Shown here one piece after another: positions 29,421 through 39,796 of a stretch of DNA of 64,000 bases. The notes under the pieces are model-generated. The model ran no database searches. It had not been told where the DNA came from and saw nothing but the letters and a program-made list of their open reading frames with translations. The stretch spans positions 28,221 through 92,220 of the forward strand of contig NZ_LUTN01000019.1 in the NCBI RefSeq assembly GCF_002111595.1, in the 5' to 3' direction. Every line of letters starts with the position of its first letter. The stretch's first letter is position 1. The translations under genes were made by a program, and so were the position numbers. The DNA comes from Lonsdalea britannica. GTDB lineage: Bacteria; Pseudomonadota; Gammaproteobacteria; Enterobacterales; Enterobacteriaceae.

Positions 29421-29723
29421 CTTAAATAGCAAAAAATTAAGTGTAAAAAGGATCTCAAGAATATCTTCAATGAGATTATGCCTTTTCCTTTTTACCATCG
29501 GCAATACCTTTGGTACGGCAGGCTCTACACCACATCTGAGAGCCCCCCCTTCAGGTACATTTCTAAAACTAAATAAAGGCTCAATCTCTTGATACGTTGT
29601 AGCCATAACAGGATTAAACTTATAGTCATAATCAGAACAATGGCATTGATGGGGTAATGTTATTGTTCTGATCACAGATAATCCCCAGTATTTAACTAAA
29701 CAACTAATAAGACTATAAAACAA
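29418..29723 (-). CDS. Possible small hypothetical protein
   Basis: A 101-codon frame on the minus strand, 45 bp downstream of the candidate immunity gene. An internal ATG would give a 62-residue version starting MATTYQEIEPLFSFRNVPEG. It contains three Cys, a KRKRH stretch and a hydrophobic tail ending FTLNFLLFK. I do not recognise it, there is no strong ribosome site, and it sits in the AT-rich accessory patch next to IS remnants. It may be a further immunity-like or orphan gene, or a chance frame. Confidence 0.3.
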   Translation of the reverse strand: MFYSLISCLVKYWGLSVIRTITLPHQCHCSDYDYKFNPVMATTYQEIEPLFSFRNVPEGGALRCGVEPAVPKVLPMVKRKRHNLIEDILEILFTLNFLLFK

Positions 29724-29768
29724 AGTAATACTAAAATAATTATAAACGAAAAGATAACAAATCAGTGG

Positions 29769-30038
29769 TTATCTTATCTTTTTAAAAATTAAAAGAATCA
29801 TAATCATACAGATAGGAAAAGCAATAAATGAAGCCCAATAAATTGAATCTATGTGTTCTTGCATCAATTCCACAATAGCATTGTGATATTCAATAGATAT
29901 ATTCTTCTCTGAAGAGTACATGATATCCTTATCAAAGGATATTGCACCGACCCCACCAACCAGCAAATAATAAAATAAAAATGAAAGTGAAATACTGAAC
30001 CATCGTATAAACGTTTTGCTTTTACTTGTTAACATCAT
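29769..30038 (-). CDS. Small two-helix membrane protein, candidate immunity protein
   Basis: An 89-residue protein starting MMLTSKSK. It has two hydrophobic segments, WFSISLSFLFYYLLVGGVGA (about 13-32) and YWASFIAFPICMIMILLIF (about 67-85), with a charged loop of about 35 residues between them. The start overlaps the end of the upstream gene by 17 bp, and AAGGA lies four bases before the ATG, so translation is probably coupled. The sequence is AT-rich compared with its surroundings. Size, topology and overlap fit an immunity protein for the upstream candidate toxin. This is inference; I recognise no family. Confidence 0.6.
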   Translation of the reverse strand: MMLTSKSKTFIRWFSISLSFLFYYLLVGGVGAISFDKDIMYSSEKNISIEYHNAIVELMQEHIDSIYWASFIAFPICMIMILLIFKKIR

Positions 30039-31067
30039 GCATTCCTTCTAATAATCCACCAAAAGTACCTCCAGAATAAGGTGATACTTCTCCGATACTT
30101 GAGGAAACTTCAGAGACGCTCCTACCCACAACCATTTCAAGTGTATTTTCACTTATAGGTGTATGGTTATCGATGTTAGGATACTGTTTTTTAAACTCAC
30201 TGGTCATATCAACAACAAGCATGGATTGCTCTTTGCTTTTCTTCTCTAAATACCTTCGCAGTGATACAGGTATTGCAAAATCTTCTTCATACTTGATATA
30301 CAGCTGAGAGTTAGTTGTATACCCATTTTTAAAGACTTGTGATCCAGCGATCTTTACGCCTTTTGTTGCATGGGTTGTACAGTTCACGCCAGTGACATCG
30401 TATTGATCAATAGTGTGTCCATTTCTTTTAGTACTGTCCTTCATAAATGGAGTCTCTTTTGCTTTTACTCCTGAATGCCACAATTTTTCAAAGTACATTC
30501 TTGTAATCACCGGATCTGCGTCTGTAATTATGAACGCTTTGGCTTCCATCTTGTATAATTCTTCTCGATAATATTTTCTCGCATCTTCAAATTGCAAAAA
30601 ATTAAGAATACCATCACCGACAACTCCGGCAATACCAGACCGTCTACCGAATCGGCCATAAGTGAAAACAGAAGCATTATTACCCTCATGAACAGAGACA
30701 AAAGCGTGTCCTGTCCCCTTAATTTCTGTCCAGATAAAGACACCGTTCTCTAATGGGTTATTTTCTTTTTTGCACTGTTGTATCTGATCGACCCATTCTC
30801 CTTTTGCGGGGGTGAGGTAAATGGGGTCATCTTTGAGGTACGTTACGGGTTCTGGCTTAATATTTTCCCGGGGATTCTGCCATAGGCCTAACCCGCGGCC
30901 ATATTGCATAAATTTATTGTGCTCCACTAAATCCGCTCCATGTGGTTTTTGCGTCCATAAATATGTTATTAATGAATAGGTTACCATAACGCTTGTTACG
31001 CGCAACGCTTCAGCCGCCCCCAAAGTGTTTCGATGCCCTGGAATCGCTTTGTCGCATAGTTATGCAT
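30022..31067 (-). CDS. Candidate effector/toxin with a permuted papain-like His/Cys arrangement
   Basis: The main frame runs from 31023 (a TTG) or 30987 (ATG) to 30022 and encodes about 320-334 residues with no signal peptide. Conserved-looking blocks are GTGHAFVSVHEGNN with SVFTYGRFG, FIITDADPV, and YDVTGVNCTTHATKGVK. A His block before a Cys block is the order seen in permuted NlpC/P60-papain enzymes such as the T6SS effector TseH. If one G was lost in the run at 31014-31019, as at other sites here, an ATG at 31067 would open a frame of about 348 residues. No VgrG, PAAR or Rhs domain is attached, so it would be an orphan module. Function is inferred. Confidence 0.55.
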
Positions 31068-31343
31068 CCGAATTCCCGGCAAATGTTTTACTACACGAAC
31101 ATTCGCTGTGGCGCTGCGGGTTCTCTTTCCCTCTCTTCTCCCTCCTTCACCTAAACCGCGCCTTAATCACAGGCCATGTTTACCGCATTTCGCGCGGAAT
31201 TACCGCTAGGGTACATCACGTATTATTTTGCGCTACGAAGTAGATGGTGTGGCGTAGCCTTGTCTGAGCGATGATGCTATTCCGGCGGTCAGATTGGTCG
31301 GCGGAAACGATGCATCATCAAGAAGCATAAACGGAGAGTTAAG
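31068..31343. other. Intergenic stretch between candidate toxin and CPBP protease
   Basis: About 276 bp with no convincing gene. Sequence is closer in base composition to the core genome than the AT-rich patch to its left, so the accessory boundary probably lies near 31000-31070. The CPBP gene has a good ribosome site (GGAGAG) at the right end. Confidence 0.5.
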
Positions 31344-32158
31344 ATGGCGTGTCTGCTAGGGCTGGCGCTTGTTGTGTTGGCATTACATCACACCGTCGCT
31401 GGGGTGTTGCTGGCATTCACGTTACTTTGTGCCTGGTTGCAGGGCGTTATCACACTGCCTGCCGTGGGGACGCTCTGCGTGGCGATGTTGATAGGATATT
31501 GGCTGCATCGCTATCGGGACAGAACGTGGATTGCGGTCGGCGGCGAAGGGCTTTTAGTTCTGCTTTGTGTACTGCTGTTTTTGCATCTGGTGCCCGGTTT
31601 TCACAACCCCAAAGTGCTTGAGCATGTTGTGGCGGGTCCGCACAGTGCCCCTTTTTCGCTCTCTTACAATCTTGATAAGGCTATCGCGCCCTTCCTGCTG
31701 TGGATGGCGATCCCCGGTCTGTTTTACAAGGCGACGTCTGTCTCAAGGCCGTGTTGGCAGTGGGGGCTACTGATGCTGACGATGCCGGCCCTGTTGCTGC
31801 TGGCCGTCGCCCTCGGTGGCTTACGATTCGAGTGGCATTGGCTGTATGGCTGGGCCAGTTTGTGTTGGCCAATCTTCTTTTCGTTTCTCTGGCGGAAGAA
31901 GCGCTGTTTCGCGGTTATTTGCAAAGACGCCTGACGGAATGTGCCGGCCCTCTCCCCGCGCTGATCGTGACCGCGACGTTATTTGGTCTGGCGCACTTTC
32001 AGGCTGGGCCGCTGATGATGATTTTCGCCGGGCTGGCAGGACTGATCTACGGGGCAGCCTGGTGGTGGAGTGGTCGGCTGTGGGTCTCGACGGCGTTTCA
32101 TTTCGCGTTGAACCTCATCCATTTGCTGTGCTTTACCTATCCCTTTTTTGTGCGCTGA
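31344..32158 (+). CDS. CPBP family intramembrane metalloprotease (single-base deletion near 31857)
   Basis: A multi-helix membrane protein of the CPBP (CAAX protease and bacteriocin-processing) family. The N-terminal half is in one frame from ATG 31344. The catalytic half is in the next frame: LAEEALFRGYLQ (EExxxR motif), FGLAHFQAG (FxxxH) and STAFHFALNLIH (third motif). Restoring one C (GGGCCAG to GGGCCCAG) joins GWA to QFVLANLLF and gives 271 residues. Members cleave membrane peptides or protect against bacteriocins; the substrate here is unknown. It lies between the accessory patch and a Nudix gene. Confidence 0.88.
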
Positions 32159-32172
32159 CGCCCTTGGGCGTC

Positions 32173-32622
32173 TTAATCCGAGAGATGTTTCTGTAGCAGT
32201 GAGAGCAGGTTATCGGGGTAAACCGTATCGTCTGTCAGGGCCAGTTCAGCAAAAGACCACCATGCGTACTGGCTTATGACGCGTTTTTCGTTGTCGCTCC
32301 AGCCGCTGGCGTCGATCTCTGCGTGGTCGACGCGGACAATAAAGAAGTGTTCTTCGGCGATGACCTCTTCACCGTTATCCAACCTCATAGAGAATGTCTG
32401 CGTGGCGATACAGGGGGAGAGTGATGCCGTCGCGAATCCAGTTTCTTCCCAAAGTTCCCGTCGCGCCGCTTCTTCAACGCTTTCTCCGCTTTCAACGGCA
32501 CCGCCGGGAGTGGCCCAATAAATTTGCCCCGCCAGAGCATCCCCGTGATGGGAGAACTGAAACAGCAGAACGCGTTGCGCCGGGTCGATGACCAAAAGTC
32601 GGGAAGCGGGACGGTGTCTCAT
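32173..32622 (-). CDS. Nudix hydrolase
   Basis: A 149-residue protein with a complete Nudix box, GGAVESGESVEEAARRELWE followed by ETG, fitting GX5EX7REUXEEXGU at about residues 40-62. The start MRHRPASRLLVIDPAQRVLLF and the WATPGG just before the box fit MutT-like pyrophosphohydrolases. Substrate (nucleotide or other diphosphate) cannot be predicted. It is convergent with the CPBP gene with only 14 bp between stops, and divergent from the XRE gene. Confidence 0.88.
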   Translation of the reverse strand: MRHRPASRLLVIDPAQRVLLFQFSHHGDALAGQIYWATPGGAVESGESVEEAARRELWEETGFATASLSPCIATQTFSMRLDNGEEVIAEEHFFIVRVDHAEIDASGWSDNEKRVISQYAWWSFAELALTDDTVYPDNLLSLLQKHLSD

Positions 32623-32826
32623 GGGAGGAAGCCTTAATTACAGCGTAGAGTGATAGCGCGATTGTCTGCTGAAGTCGGCGATCTGTCTACGGCGCTCAGC
32701 GCGGGCGACACCGGTCGGCGGCAGGGTGTCTGTGCGCTGTCACGTTATTGTCGGGTGGCTGTCGTGTTGCATAGAGCGTGCGGGGTATACGCTCATCGGC
32801 GTGTTTTACCATCATGGGAAAGAGAG

Positions 32827-33294
32827 ATGAATCCGATAAAATCGTTACGGCTCAACCGGGCCTGGTCGCAGGAGCAGCTGGCTGAGCTGTCTTCATTGAG
32901 CGTCAGGACAATACAGCGCATAGAAAATGGCGAACGCGCGAGTCTGGAAACCCTCGGTGCGATTGCCGCCGCTTTTGAGGTCAAGGTGTCGGCGTTGATG
33001 GAAAATGGCGCGACGCCGCAGAGGGCGGGTGAACCGCTGGAGCAGCGTATTCAAGACGCCCGGCATCAGGTGCGTGAAGAAAGCCGCTTCTGGCGTGGGG
33101 TGATGTTGTTCATCGTGGTTAATCTGGCGCTATTTGTCATCAATCGACTCGCCGCTCCCCAAAGCCACTGGTTTCTCTGGCCGCTGCTGATCTGGGGCGG
33201 GATTCTGGCGCTGAGAGCGATAAAACTGTTCCTGCTGCGTGGGCGGCTGGCGCGATGGGAACAAGCACGACTGCAAAAAATATTGCGGCGTTAG
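32827..33294 (+). CDS. Membrane-anchored XRE-family transcriptional regulator
   Basis: A 155-residue protein. Residues 1-60 form a Cro/CI-type helix-turn-helix (LRLNRAWSQEQLAELSSLSV, RTIQRIENGERASLETL). Residues about 90-140 contain a 2TM-type domain with helices VMLFIVVNLALFVINRLA and WFLWPLLIWGGILALRAIKL. The ATG at 32827 follows AAAGAGAG and was chosen over a longer upstream frame lacking a ribosome site. Such proteins appear to couple membrane state to transcription. Its target is not evident; neighbours are a Nudix hydrolase and fieF. Confidence 0.82.
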   Translation: MNPIKSLRLNRAWSQEQLAELSSLSVRTIQRIENGERASLETLGAIAAAFEVKVSALMENGATPQRAGEPLEQRIQDARHQVREESRFWRGVMLFIVVNLALFVINRLAAPQSHWFLWPLLIWGGILALRAIKLFLLRGRLARWEQARLQKILRR

Positions 33295-33393
33295 AGCCTG
33301 TTTCCAAAGACACGTTAACTGCCAAAAGCGCCTGTTCGGATCCCATCAGCCCGATCCGCTATACTTAACGTCTTGTTTTCATGGGAGGTGGGT

Positions 33394-34296
33394 ATGGATT
33401 CACGCTACGGGCGCCTGGTGACGACAGCCGCTATTCTGGCGACCGCAACGGCGCTGTCGCTTTTTGCTCTGAAGGTTTTTGCGTGGTGGTATACCGGGTC
33501 GGTCAGTTTGCTGGCGTCTTTGGTCGATTCGTTGGTGGATATTGCCGCCTCATTAATCAACCTGCTGGTGGTGCGCTATTCATTGCAGCCGGCGGATTCC
33601 GAGCATACTTTCGGTCACGGCAAGGCCGAGTCACTCGCCGCGTTGGCTCAGAGCATGTTTATCTCTGGCTCGGCGTTGTTTCTGCTGCTGACCGGTTTCC
33701 AGCACTTGATTTCTCCCCAAGAACTGAAGGATCCGGCCGTCGGGATGTGGGTAACGATAGTCGCGCTGATCGTGACGGGGTTCTTGGTCGCATTCCAGCG
33801 CTGGGTGGTGGCCCGTACCCACAGTCAGGCGGTGCGCGCAGATATGCTGCACTATCAATCCGACGTGATGATGAACGGTGCGATTCTGGTCGCGTTGGGG
33901 CTCAGCTGGAAAGGCGTGACCTGGGCGGATGCCGTTTTCGCGCTCGGGATTGGCGCATATATTTTGTACAGCGCTTTACGGATGGCGTACGATGCCATTC
34001 AAGCCCTATTAGATAGAGCGCTGCCGGATGAAGAACGGCAGGAAATTACCGATATCGTTGCCGCGTGGCCGGGCATCAGCGGCGCTCATCAGCTGAGAAC
34101 GCGAAGAGCGGGTCCCACCCGGTTTATCCAGCTGCATTTAGAAATGGAAGATACCCTACCGCTGGTGGAATCTCATCAGATTGCGGACGATTTGGAGAAA
34201 GCATTGCTGCAACGCTTTCCTGATGCCGATATCATTATTCACCAGGACCCAATATCGGCTGTTCCCGACGCCCAGCGCGGGTGGTGGAACATTTGA
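33394..34296 (+). CDS. fieF: Ferrous-iron/zinc efflux cation diffusion facilitator FieF
   Basis: FieF (YiiP) exports Zn2+, Fe2+ and Cd2+ across the inner membrane in exchange for protons. The start [13 protein letters not shown] at 33394 matches E. coli and follows GGGAGGTGGG. The 300-residue protein has six helices with metal ligands in [14 protein letters not shown] and [13 protein letters not shown], and a cytoplasmic metallochaperone-like domain from about 210 containing HLEMED and IIIHQDP. It lies upstream of pfkA as in E. coli. Confidence 0.95.
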   Translation: MDSRYGRLVTTAAILATATALSLFALKVFAWWYTGSVSLLASLVDSLVDIAASLINLLVVRYSLQPADSEHTFGHGKAESLAALAQSMFISGSALFLLLTGFQHLISPQELKDPAVGMWVTIVALIVTGFLVAFQRWVVARTHSQAVRADMLHYQSDVMMNGAILVALGLSWKGVTWADAVFALGIGAYILYSALRMAYDAIQALLDRALPDEERQEITDIVAAWPGISGAHQLRTRRAGPTRFIQLHLEMEDTLPLVESHQIADDLEKALLQRFPDADIIIHQDPISAVPDAQRGWWNI

Positions 34297-34521
34297 TTCA
34301 ACAGAGAATTATCACGTAGGCGTTATATTTTTGTAAATATGTGATACTCCACAGGGAAATTATTGGTCTTTAAGCCTGACTTGAATCAATTCAGCCGAGG
34401 GTATTTGTTATAAAATGCGTACAAGAAGGTGAGAGGTTTGCGTTGTCGGTGTTGAATGCCGCAAACTTCGCGCACGATATCAAAAATCTGCGAATTAACA
34501 TCTACAAATCCAGAGGTTGTC

Positions 34522-35483
<962 letters not shown>

Positions 35484-35515
35484 TTGAGTGTTGGCCCGTT
35501 GTGGCAGGGTGTATA

Positions 35516-35548
35516 AAATCCCGTCCCTTAGGGGGCGGGATTTCTTTT
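35516..35548 (+). terminator. Terminator after pfkA
   Basis: AAATCCCGTCCC (35516-35527) pairs with GGGGGCGGGATTT (35531-35543) with one G-U/mismatch, followed by CTTTT. It lies 33 bp downstream of the pfkA stop. Confidence 0.75.
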
Positions 35549-35667
35549 GGCTGTCATCCGCAGGCACAGGGTGATAGGTTGACCTAAACTTTTATTTGGC
35601 GCTGATTGAATTAGCCTTTTCCGGCGGTTCAGCAAGAGCATAAACGCAGAAATTATCGAGGTTTCGC

Positions 35668-36551
35668 ATGACAAAAGTGACTGTTGCCGCCACGCAGATG
35701 GCCTGCACTTGGGATCTGCCCAAAAATATCGAAAACGCGGAAAAACTGGTACGGCAGGCGCACGCGAAGGGTGCGCAAATCATCCTGATCCAGGAGCTGT
35801 TTGCCGCGCCTTATTTCTGCATCGACCAGAATCCTGAACACTACGCGCTGGCGCAGAGCTCGATAACAGTCCGTTAATCAAACATTTCTCCGCACTGGCC
35901 GCCGAGTTGGAAGTGGTGTTGCCGCTGAGTTTCTTCGAGCGTGCCAATAACGCCTACTACAATTCGCTGGTGATGATCGATGCGGACGGCAGCGTGCTGG
36001 ACGTTTATCGTAAAACGCACATCCCCAACGGCCCGGCCTATCAGGAAAAGCAGTTCTTCATTCCTGGCGATACCGGCTTCAAAGTGTGGCAGACCCGCTA
36101 CGCCAAGGTGGGCGTGGGCATCTGCTGGGATCAGTGGTTCCCGGAAACCGCCCGCAGTCTGGCGCTGATGGGCGCAGAGATCATTTTCTACCCGACGGCC
36201 ATCGGCTCCGAACCGGCTTTCCCAGACTGGGACAGCCAGCCGCACTGGACGCGTGTACAACAGGGGCACGCCGCCGCCAACCTGGTGCCGGTGGTGGTCT
36301 CCAACCGTATCGGCACGGAAGCCAGCAAGTATATCGACGGGCTGGAAATGACGTTCTACGGCTCTTCTTTCATCGCCGATCAGACCGGCGCGCTGGTGCA
36401 GCAGGCCACCCGTACCGACGAAGCGGTGCTGGTGCACAGTTTCGATCTGCAGGACATCGCGCAGATGCGTGCAACCTGGGGGCTGTTCCGCGACCGTCGC
36501 CCGGAAATGTATGATGTTATCGGGACTTCCGACGGCAAAACCTGGAGATAA
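35668..36551 (+). CDS. aguB: N-carbamoylputrescine amidase AguB (single-base deletion near 35857)
   Basis: AguB hydrolyses N-carbamoylputrescine to putrescine, CO2 and ammonia, the second step of the agmatine deiminase route. The nitrilase-fold enzyme has the catalytic Glu in LIQELFAAPYF, the Lys in YRKTHIPNG and the nucleophile Cys in VGVGICWDQWFPE. The first frame ends early after ALAQ, and the next frame continues LDNSPLIKHFSALAAELEVV to WR at 36551. One lost base in GCGCAGAGCTC (probably CAGGAG) explains it; the restored length is 294 residues. aguA follows 3 bp later. Confidence 0.93.
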
Positions 36552-36554
36552 ATC

Positions 36555-37657
36555 ATGTCACAGCTGACCACCCCGTTTCAGGACGGTTTCGCCATGCCCG
36601 CAGAGTGGGCTCCGCAGGAAGCGGTCTGGATGCTGTGGCCGTATCGCCGCGACAACTGGCGATCTGTCGGGGAGTTGATCCCCGCGCAGCAGACTTTCTC
36701 TACCGTTGCGGCGACGATTGCCCAGACGACCCCGGTTATCATGGGGGTCCCGGCGGCAGAGATGGCGCATGCTCGGAGTATCATGCCGGCCAGCGTCACG
36801 CTGGTTGAGATTGAGAGTGACGACGCTGGATGCGCGACACCGGGCCGACGATCGTGTTGAATCCCGCGGGTAAACGCGGCGGCGTCGACTGGCAGTTCAA
36901 CGCCTGGGGCGGAGAGCTGGGTGGTTTGTATGCGGACTGGCGTCGCGATGAAGAGGTCGCGCAGCAGGTTCTGGCCTACCACCACGATGCTCGTTATGTC
37001 GCTCCGCTAGTGTTGGAAGGCGGCTCTATCCATACCGACGGCGAAGGTACACTACTGACGACGGCGGAATGCCTGCTGAATCCCAACCGCAATCCGCATC
37101 TGGATAAGGCGCAGATTGAGCAACTGTTGACGGACTATCTGGGCGTATCCGCCTTTATCTGGCTGGAGTCCGGCGTTTACAACGACGAGACGGATGGGCA
37201 CATCGACAACATGTGCTGCTTCGTGCGTCCCGGCGAGGTGGCGTTGCACTGGACCGAAGATGAAAACGATCCTCAGTATGCGCGGTCTATGGCGGCATAT
37301 CAGGTGCTCTCCAAGGCGCGAGATGCCCACGGTCGACATCTGAAAATCTGGAAACTGCCCGCGCCGGGTCCGCTGTATATGACGCAGGCGGAAGCGGAAG
37401 GCGTTGATGTCGATGGGCAAGCGATTGAACGTATCGCAGGTTCTCGTCTGGCGGGCTCCTACGTCAACTTCCTGATCAGCAATCGTCAGGTGATTTATCC
37501 GTTGCTGGATAAACGTACGGACCGTCAGGCTCATGCGCTATTGCAGCAGATGTTCCCCGATTATCTGATCAGCGGCGTCCCTGCGCGTGAAATATTGCTG
37601 GGTGGAGGAAATATCCACTGCATCACCCAGCAGATCCCCTCAGCACGCGCGGAATAA
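36555..37657 (+). CDS. aguA: Agmatine deiminase AguA (single-base deletion near 36826)
   Basis: AguA converts agmatine to N-carbamoylputrescine. ATG 36555 lies just after aguB. Hallmarks are [23 protein letters not shown] (across the break), [20 protein letters not shown] with its catalytic Asp/His, and the nucleophile Cys in [14 protein letters not shown] near the end. The frame breaks at GACGACGCTGGATG. Restoring one C (GCCTGG) rejoins the conserved DDAWMRDTG and gives 367 residues. The pair aguBA provides putrescine from agmatine. Confidence 0.94.
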
Positions 37658-37668
37658 TCTGCCCATAA

Positions 37669-37698
37669 AAAAACGGCTCCTCGAAAGGAGCCGTTTTT
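37669..37698. terminator. Bidirectional terminator between aguA and tpiA
   Basis: AAAAACGGCTCC (37669-37680) pairs with GGAGCCGTTTTT (37687-37698) across TCGAAA. A- and T-tracts flank both sides, so it can end both the aguA and the tpiA transcripts, which converge here. Confidence 0.85.
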
Positions 37699-37721
37699 CA
37701 CAGCGAATAAAACCGTGGGCG

Positions 37722-38489
37722 TTACGCGCCTTTGGCTTCTGCTGCGGCTTTCACGATCACGGCGAAAGCGTCTGCTTTCAGTGATGCGCCGCCAACCAGC
37801 GCGCCGTCGATATCCGGCTGAGTGAAGAGTTCAGCTGCGTTAGACGCGTTAACGGAACCACCGTACTGGATGATGACCTGTTCTGCTACCGCAGCATCCT
37901 GTTTAGCGATGTGGCTACGGATGAATTTGTGGATAGCCTGTGCCTGCGCCGGAGTGGCGGATTTGCCAGTACCGATAGCCCAGATAGGTTCGTAGGCGAT
38001 GACAGCATTTTCAAACGCTTTGGCGCCCAGCGTGTTCAGAACGGCATCCAGCTGACGAGCACAAACGCTTTCAGTCTGACCCGCTTCGTTTTCTGCTTCA
38101 GTTTCACCGATGCACAGGACCGGAGTCAGACCGGCTTCTTTCAGTACGCCGAATTTTTTAGCAACGAATTCGTCGCTTTCTTTGTGATAGGTGCGGCGTT
38201 CTGAGTGACCGATGATGATGTATTTAGCGCCGATGTCTTTCAGCATGTCGGCAGAAGTTTCGCCGGTGAATGCGCCGGAAAGGTTTACATCAACGTTCTG
38301 CGCGCCCAGGGCAATACGGCTGCCAGACAGTTCGTGCTTAGCCTGACCCAGGTAAACAGCCGGTGGAGCGATAGCTACGTCACAGCCCGCAACTGCGGTC
38401 AGTTCATTGCGCAGACCCGCAATCAGTTCGTGAACCATGTGGGTGCTACCGTTCAACTTCCAGTTGCCCATGACTAAGGGATGTCGCAT
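37722..38489 (-). CDS. tpiA: Triosephosphate isomerase TpiA
   Basis: TpiA interconverts dihydroxyacetone phosphate and glyceraldehyde-3-phosphate. The 255-residue protein has [15 protein letters not shown] (Asn/Lys active site), the catalytic His in [12 protein letters not shown], the catalytic Glu with loop 6 in [16 protein letters not shown], and the phosphate-binding YGGSVNASN and GALVGGASL. The start follows GGAGGAAAAAAG. It is convergent with aguA. Confidence 0.98.
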   Translation of the reverse strand: MRHPLVMGNWKLNGSTHMVHELIAGLRNELTAVAGCDVAIAPPAVYLGQAKHELSGSRIALGAQNVDVNLSGAFTGETSADMLKDIGAKYIIIGHSERRTYHKESDEFVAKKFGVLKEAGLTPVLCIGETEAENEAGQTESVCARQLDAVLNTLGAKAFENAVIAYEPIWAIGTGKSATPAQAQAIHKFIRSHIAKQDAAVAEQVIIQYGGSVNASNAAELFTQPDIDGALVGGASLKADAFAVIVKAAAEAKGA

Positions 38490-38615
38490 CTTTTTTCCTC
38501 CAGACGGATAGCAAGTTAATCAATACGTCACTGCCGCTCGGCAGTGTAACCTGACGACAGTATAAAGATGAAAAGACCTCGTGGCTCTGTTTTTCGTGCC
38601 TAATAGCGGCTTTGA

Positions 38616-39206
38616 TCAATATTCTGCCAGCGTGAGCTTAATCGGTTCAACTGCGAACGTTAGCCCTTTTTCGCCCCCATCTGCCACCACATAACGCAGC
38701 GCCCCCTCCTCCTGCTGGAAGAAGGGATGCCCTTTGCCTTGCGTCAGCAGGGTATCGACTTTTTTCAGGCTTTGTTCGCGCGTCAGGGAGGGGACGAACA
38801 CCCGCAGCAGCGCGGCCATATACTCCTGCGCCTGTTTGCGTCGGCCCGCCTCATCAGGATCTTTCGAGCCCGGCAGTAAGGTGATTTGCAGCGTTTTGAT
38901 CTTGCCCGTGCCTTTCTCAAGTGCGGTAGAGGAGTAGAGCATATCGCTAATCTTGCTGGCGGCGCGGGTCAGCATAGGTGAATCTTCGTTGGTCTCTACG
39001 ACCCGATATTCCCCAATCGGCAGCGTTGGATTGCTGAGATTATAGCGAGTGCGAAACTGGACGATGGTCATGTCGAACGTTGGCGAGCCGGCCAGCAGAT
39101 AGGGCGCAGCAGGACCTTTGTGCTGAAACAGCGCATCTGCCCTGACGGCGCTGGCCTGATGTATTCCGGCGGTGAGCAAGCAAAGGATAAGTAGAGATTT
39201 TTTCAT
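38616..39206 (-). CDS. yiiQ: YiiQ family periplasmic protein (DUF1454)
   Basis: A 196-residue protein with a signal peptide (MKKSLLILCLLTAGIHQASA). The mature part, with APYLLAGSPTFDMTIVQFR near the N-terminus and FFQQEEGALRYVVADGGEKG near the C-terminus, resembles E. coli YiiQ. Function is unknown. It lies upstream of tpiA on the same strand with 126 bp between, and divergent from yiiR, the same order as in E. coli. Confidence 0.88.
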   Translation of the reverse strand: MKKSLLILCLLTAGIHQASAVRADALFQHKGPAAPYLLAGSPTFDMTIVQFRTRYNLSNPTLPIGEYRVVETNEDSPMLTRAASKISDMLYSSTALEKGTGKIKTLQITLLPGSKDPDEAGRRKQAQEYMAALLRVFVPSLTREQSLKKVDTLLTQGKGHPFFQQEEGALRYVVADGGEKGLTFAVEPIKLTLAEY

Positions 39207-39370
39207 AGCGTGTTCGTTAATATCGTCGCAGTAGCCGTTATGCCGTAAAGCGGCCTTGTGATTAAAGCGGTATTAGTTAGGGATTGTCAAAATTCGCGTA
39301 AAAAATACGAGAGAAACTGTTCATTAAGGTAAACTCGTCGCCAGAAAACAGCTATCGGAATAGGCTTGAG

Positions 39371-39793
39371 ATGACAGTGCAACAGTGGTGTTTTTCTTTT
39401 CGTGGCCGTCTTGGGCGGCGCGAATTCTGGCTGTGGATGGTGACCTGGGTGGTGCTGACGGTTGCGCTCTTCGCAGTGGCGGGGCAGAACTGGTTGCCGA
39501 CTCAGACTGCCGCCTTCGCGCTGGTGGCGCTGATGTGGCCTACCTCTGCCGTACTGATAAAACGGCTGCACGATCGCAACAAGAGTGGGTGGTGGGCATT
39601 GCTGCTCGTGTTGGCGTGGCTATTGGGCAGCGGCAATTGGTATATGCTGCCCTCGCTGGGACAGTGGGGGCTGGGGCGCTTCCTGCCCTCGTTGATCGGT
39701 ATCATGATGTTGCTGGACTGCGGCTATTTTGCCGGGACGTCGGGCGCAAACCGTTTTGGTCCAGAGCCGGAGCCGCTGCGGCTCCGCTCCTGA
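39371..39793 (+). CDS. yiiR: DUF805 membrane protein YiiR
   Basis: A 140-residue inner-membrane protein starting MTVQQWCFSFRGRLGRREFW, the typical DUF805 start, with four hydrophobic helices and the conserved KRLHDRNKSGWWALL (about 69-83). The C-terminus NRFGPEP is also family-like. Function is unknown. It is convergent with fpr, only 3 bp apart. Confidence 0.9.
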   Translation: MTVQQWCFSFRGRLGRREFWLWMVTWVVLTVALFAVAGQNWLPTQTAAFALVALMWPTSAVLIKRLHDRNKSGWWALLLVLAWLLGSGNWYMLPSLGQWGLGRFLPSLIGIMMLLDCGYFAGTSGANRFGPEPEPLRLRS

Positions 39794-39796
39794 GAT

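Noticed and set aside
29386..29592. Plus-strand frame of 68 codons after the IS remnant
   Set aside because: It starts inside the IS end hairpin, has no ribosome site and shows no recognisable family.
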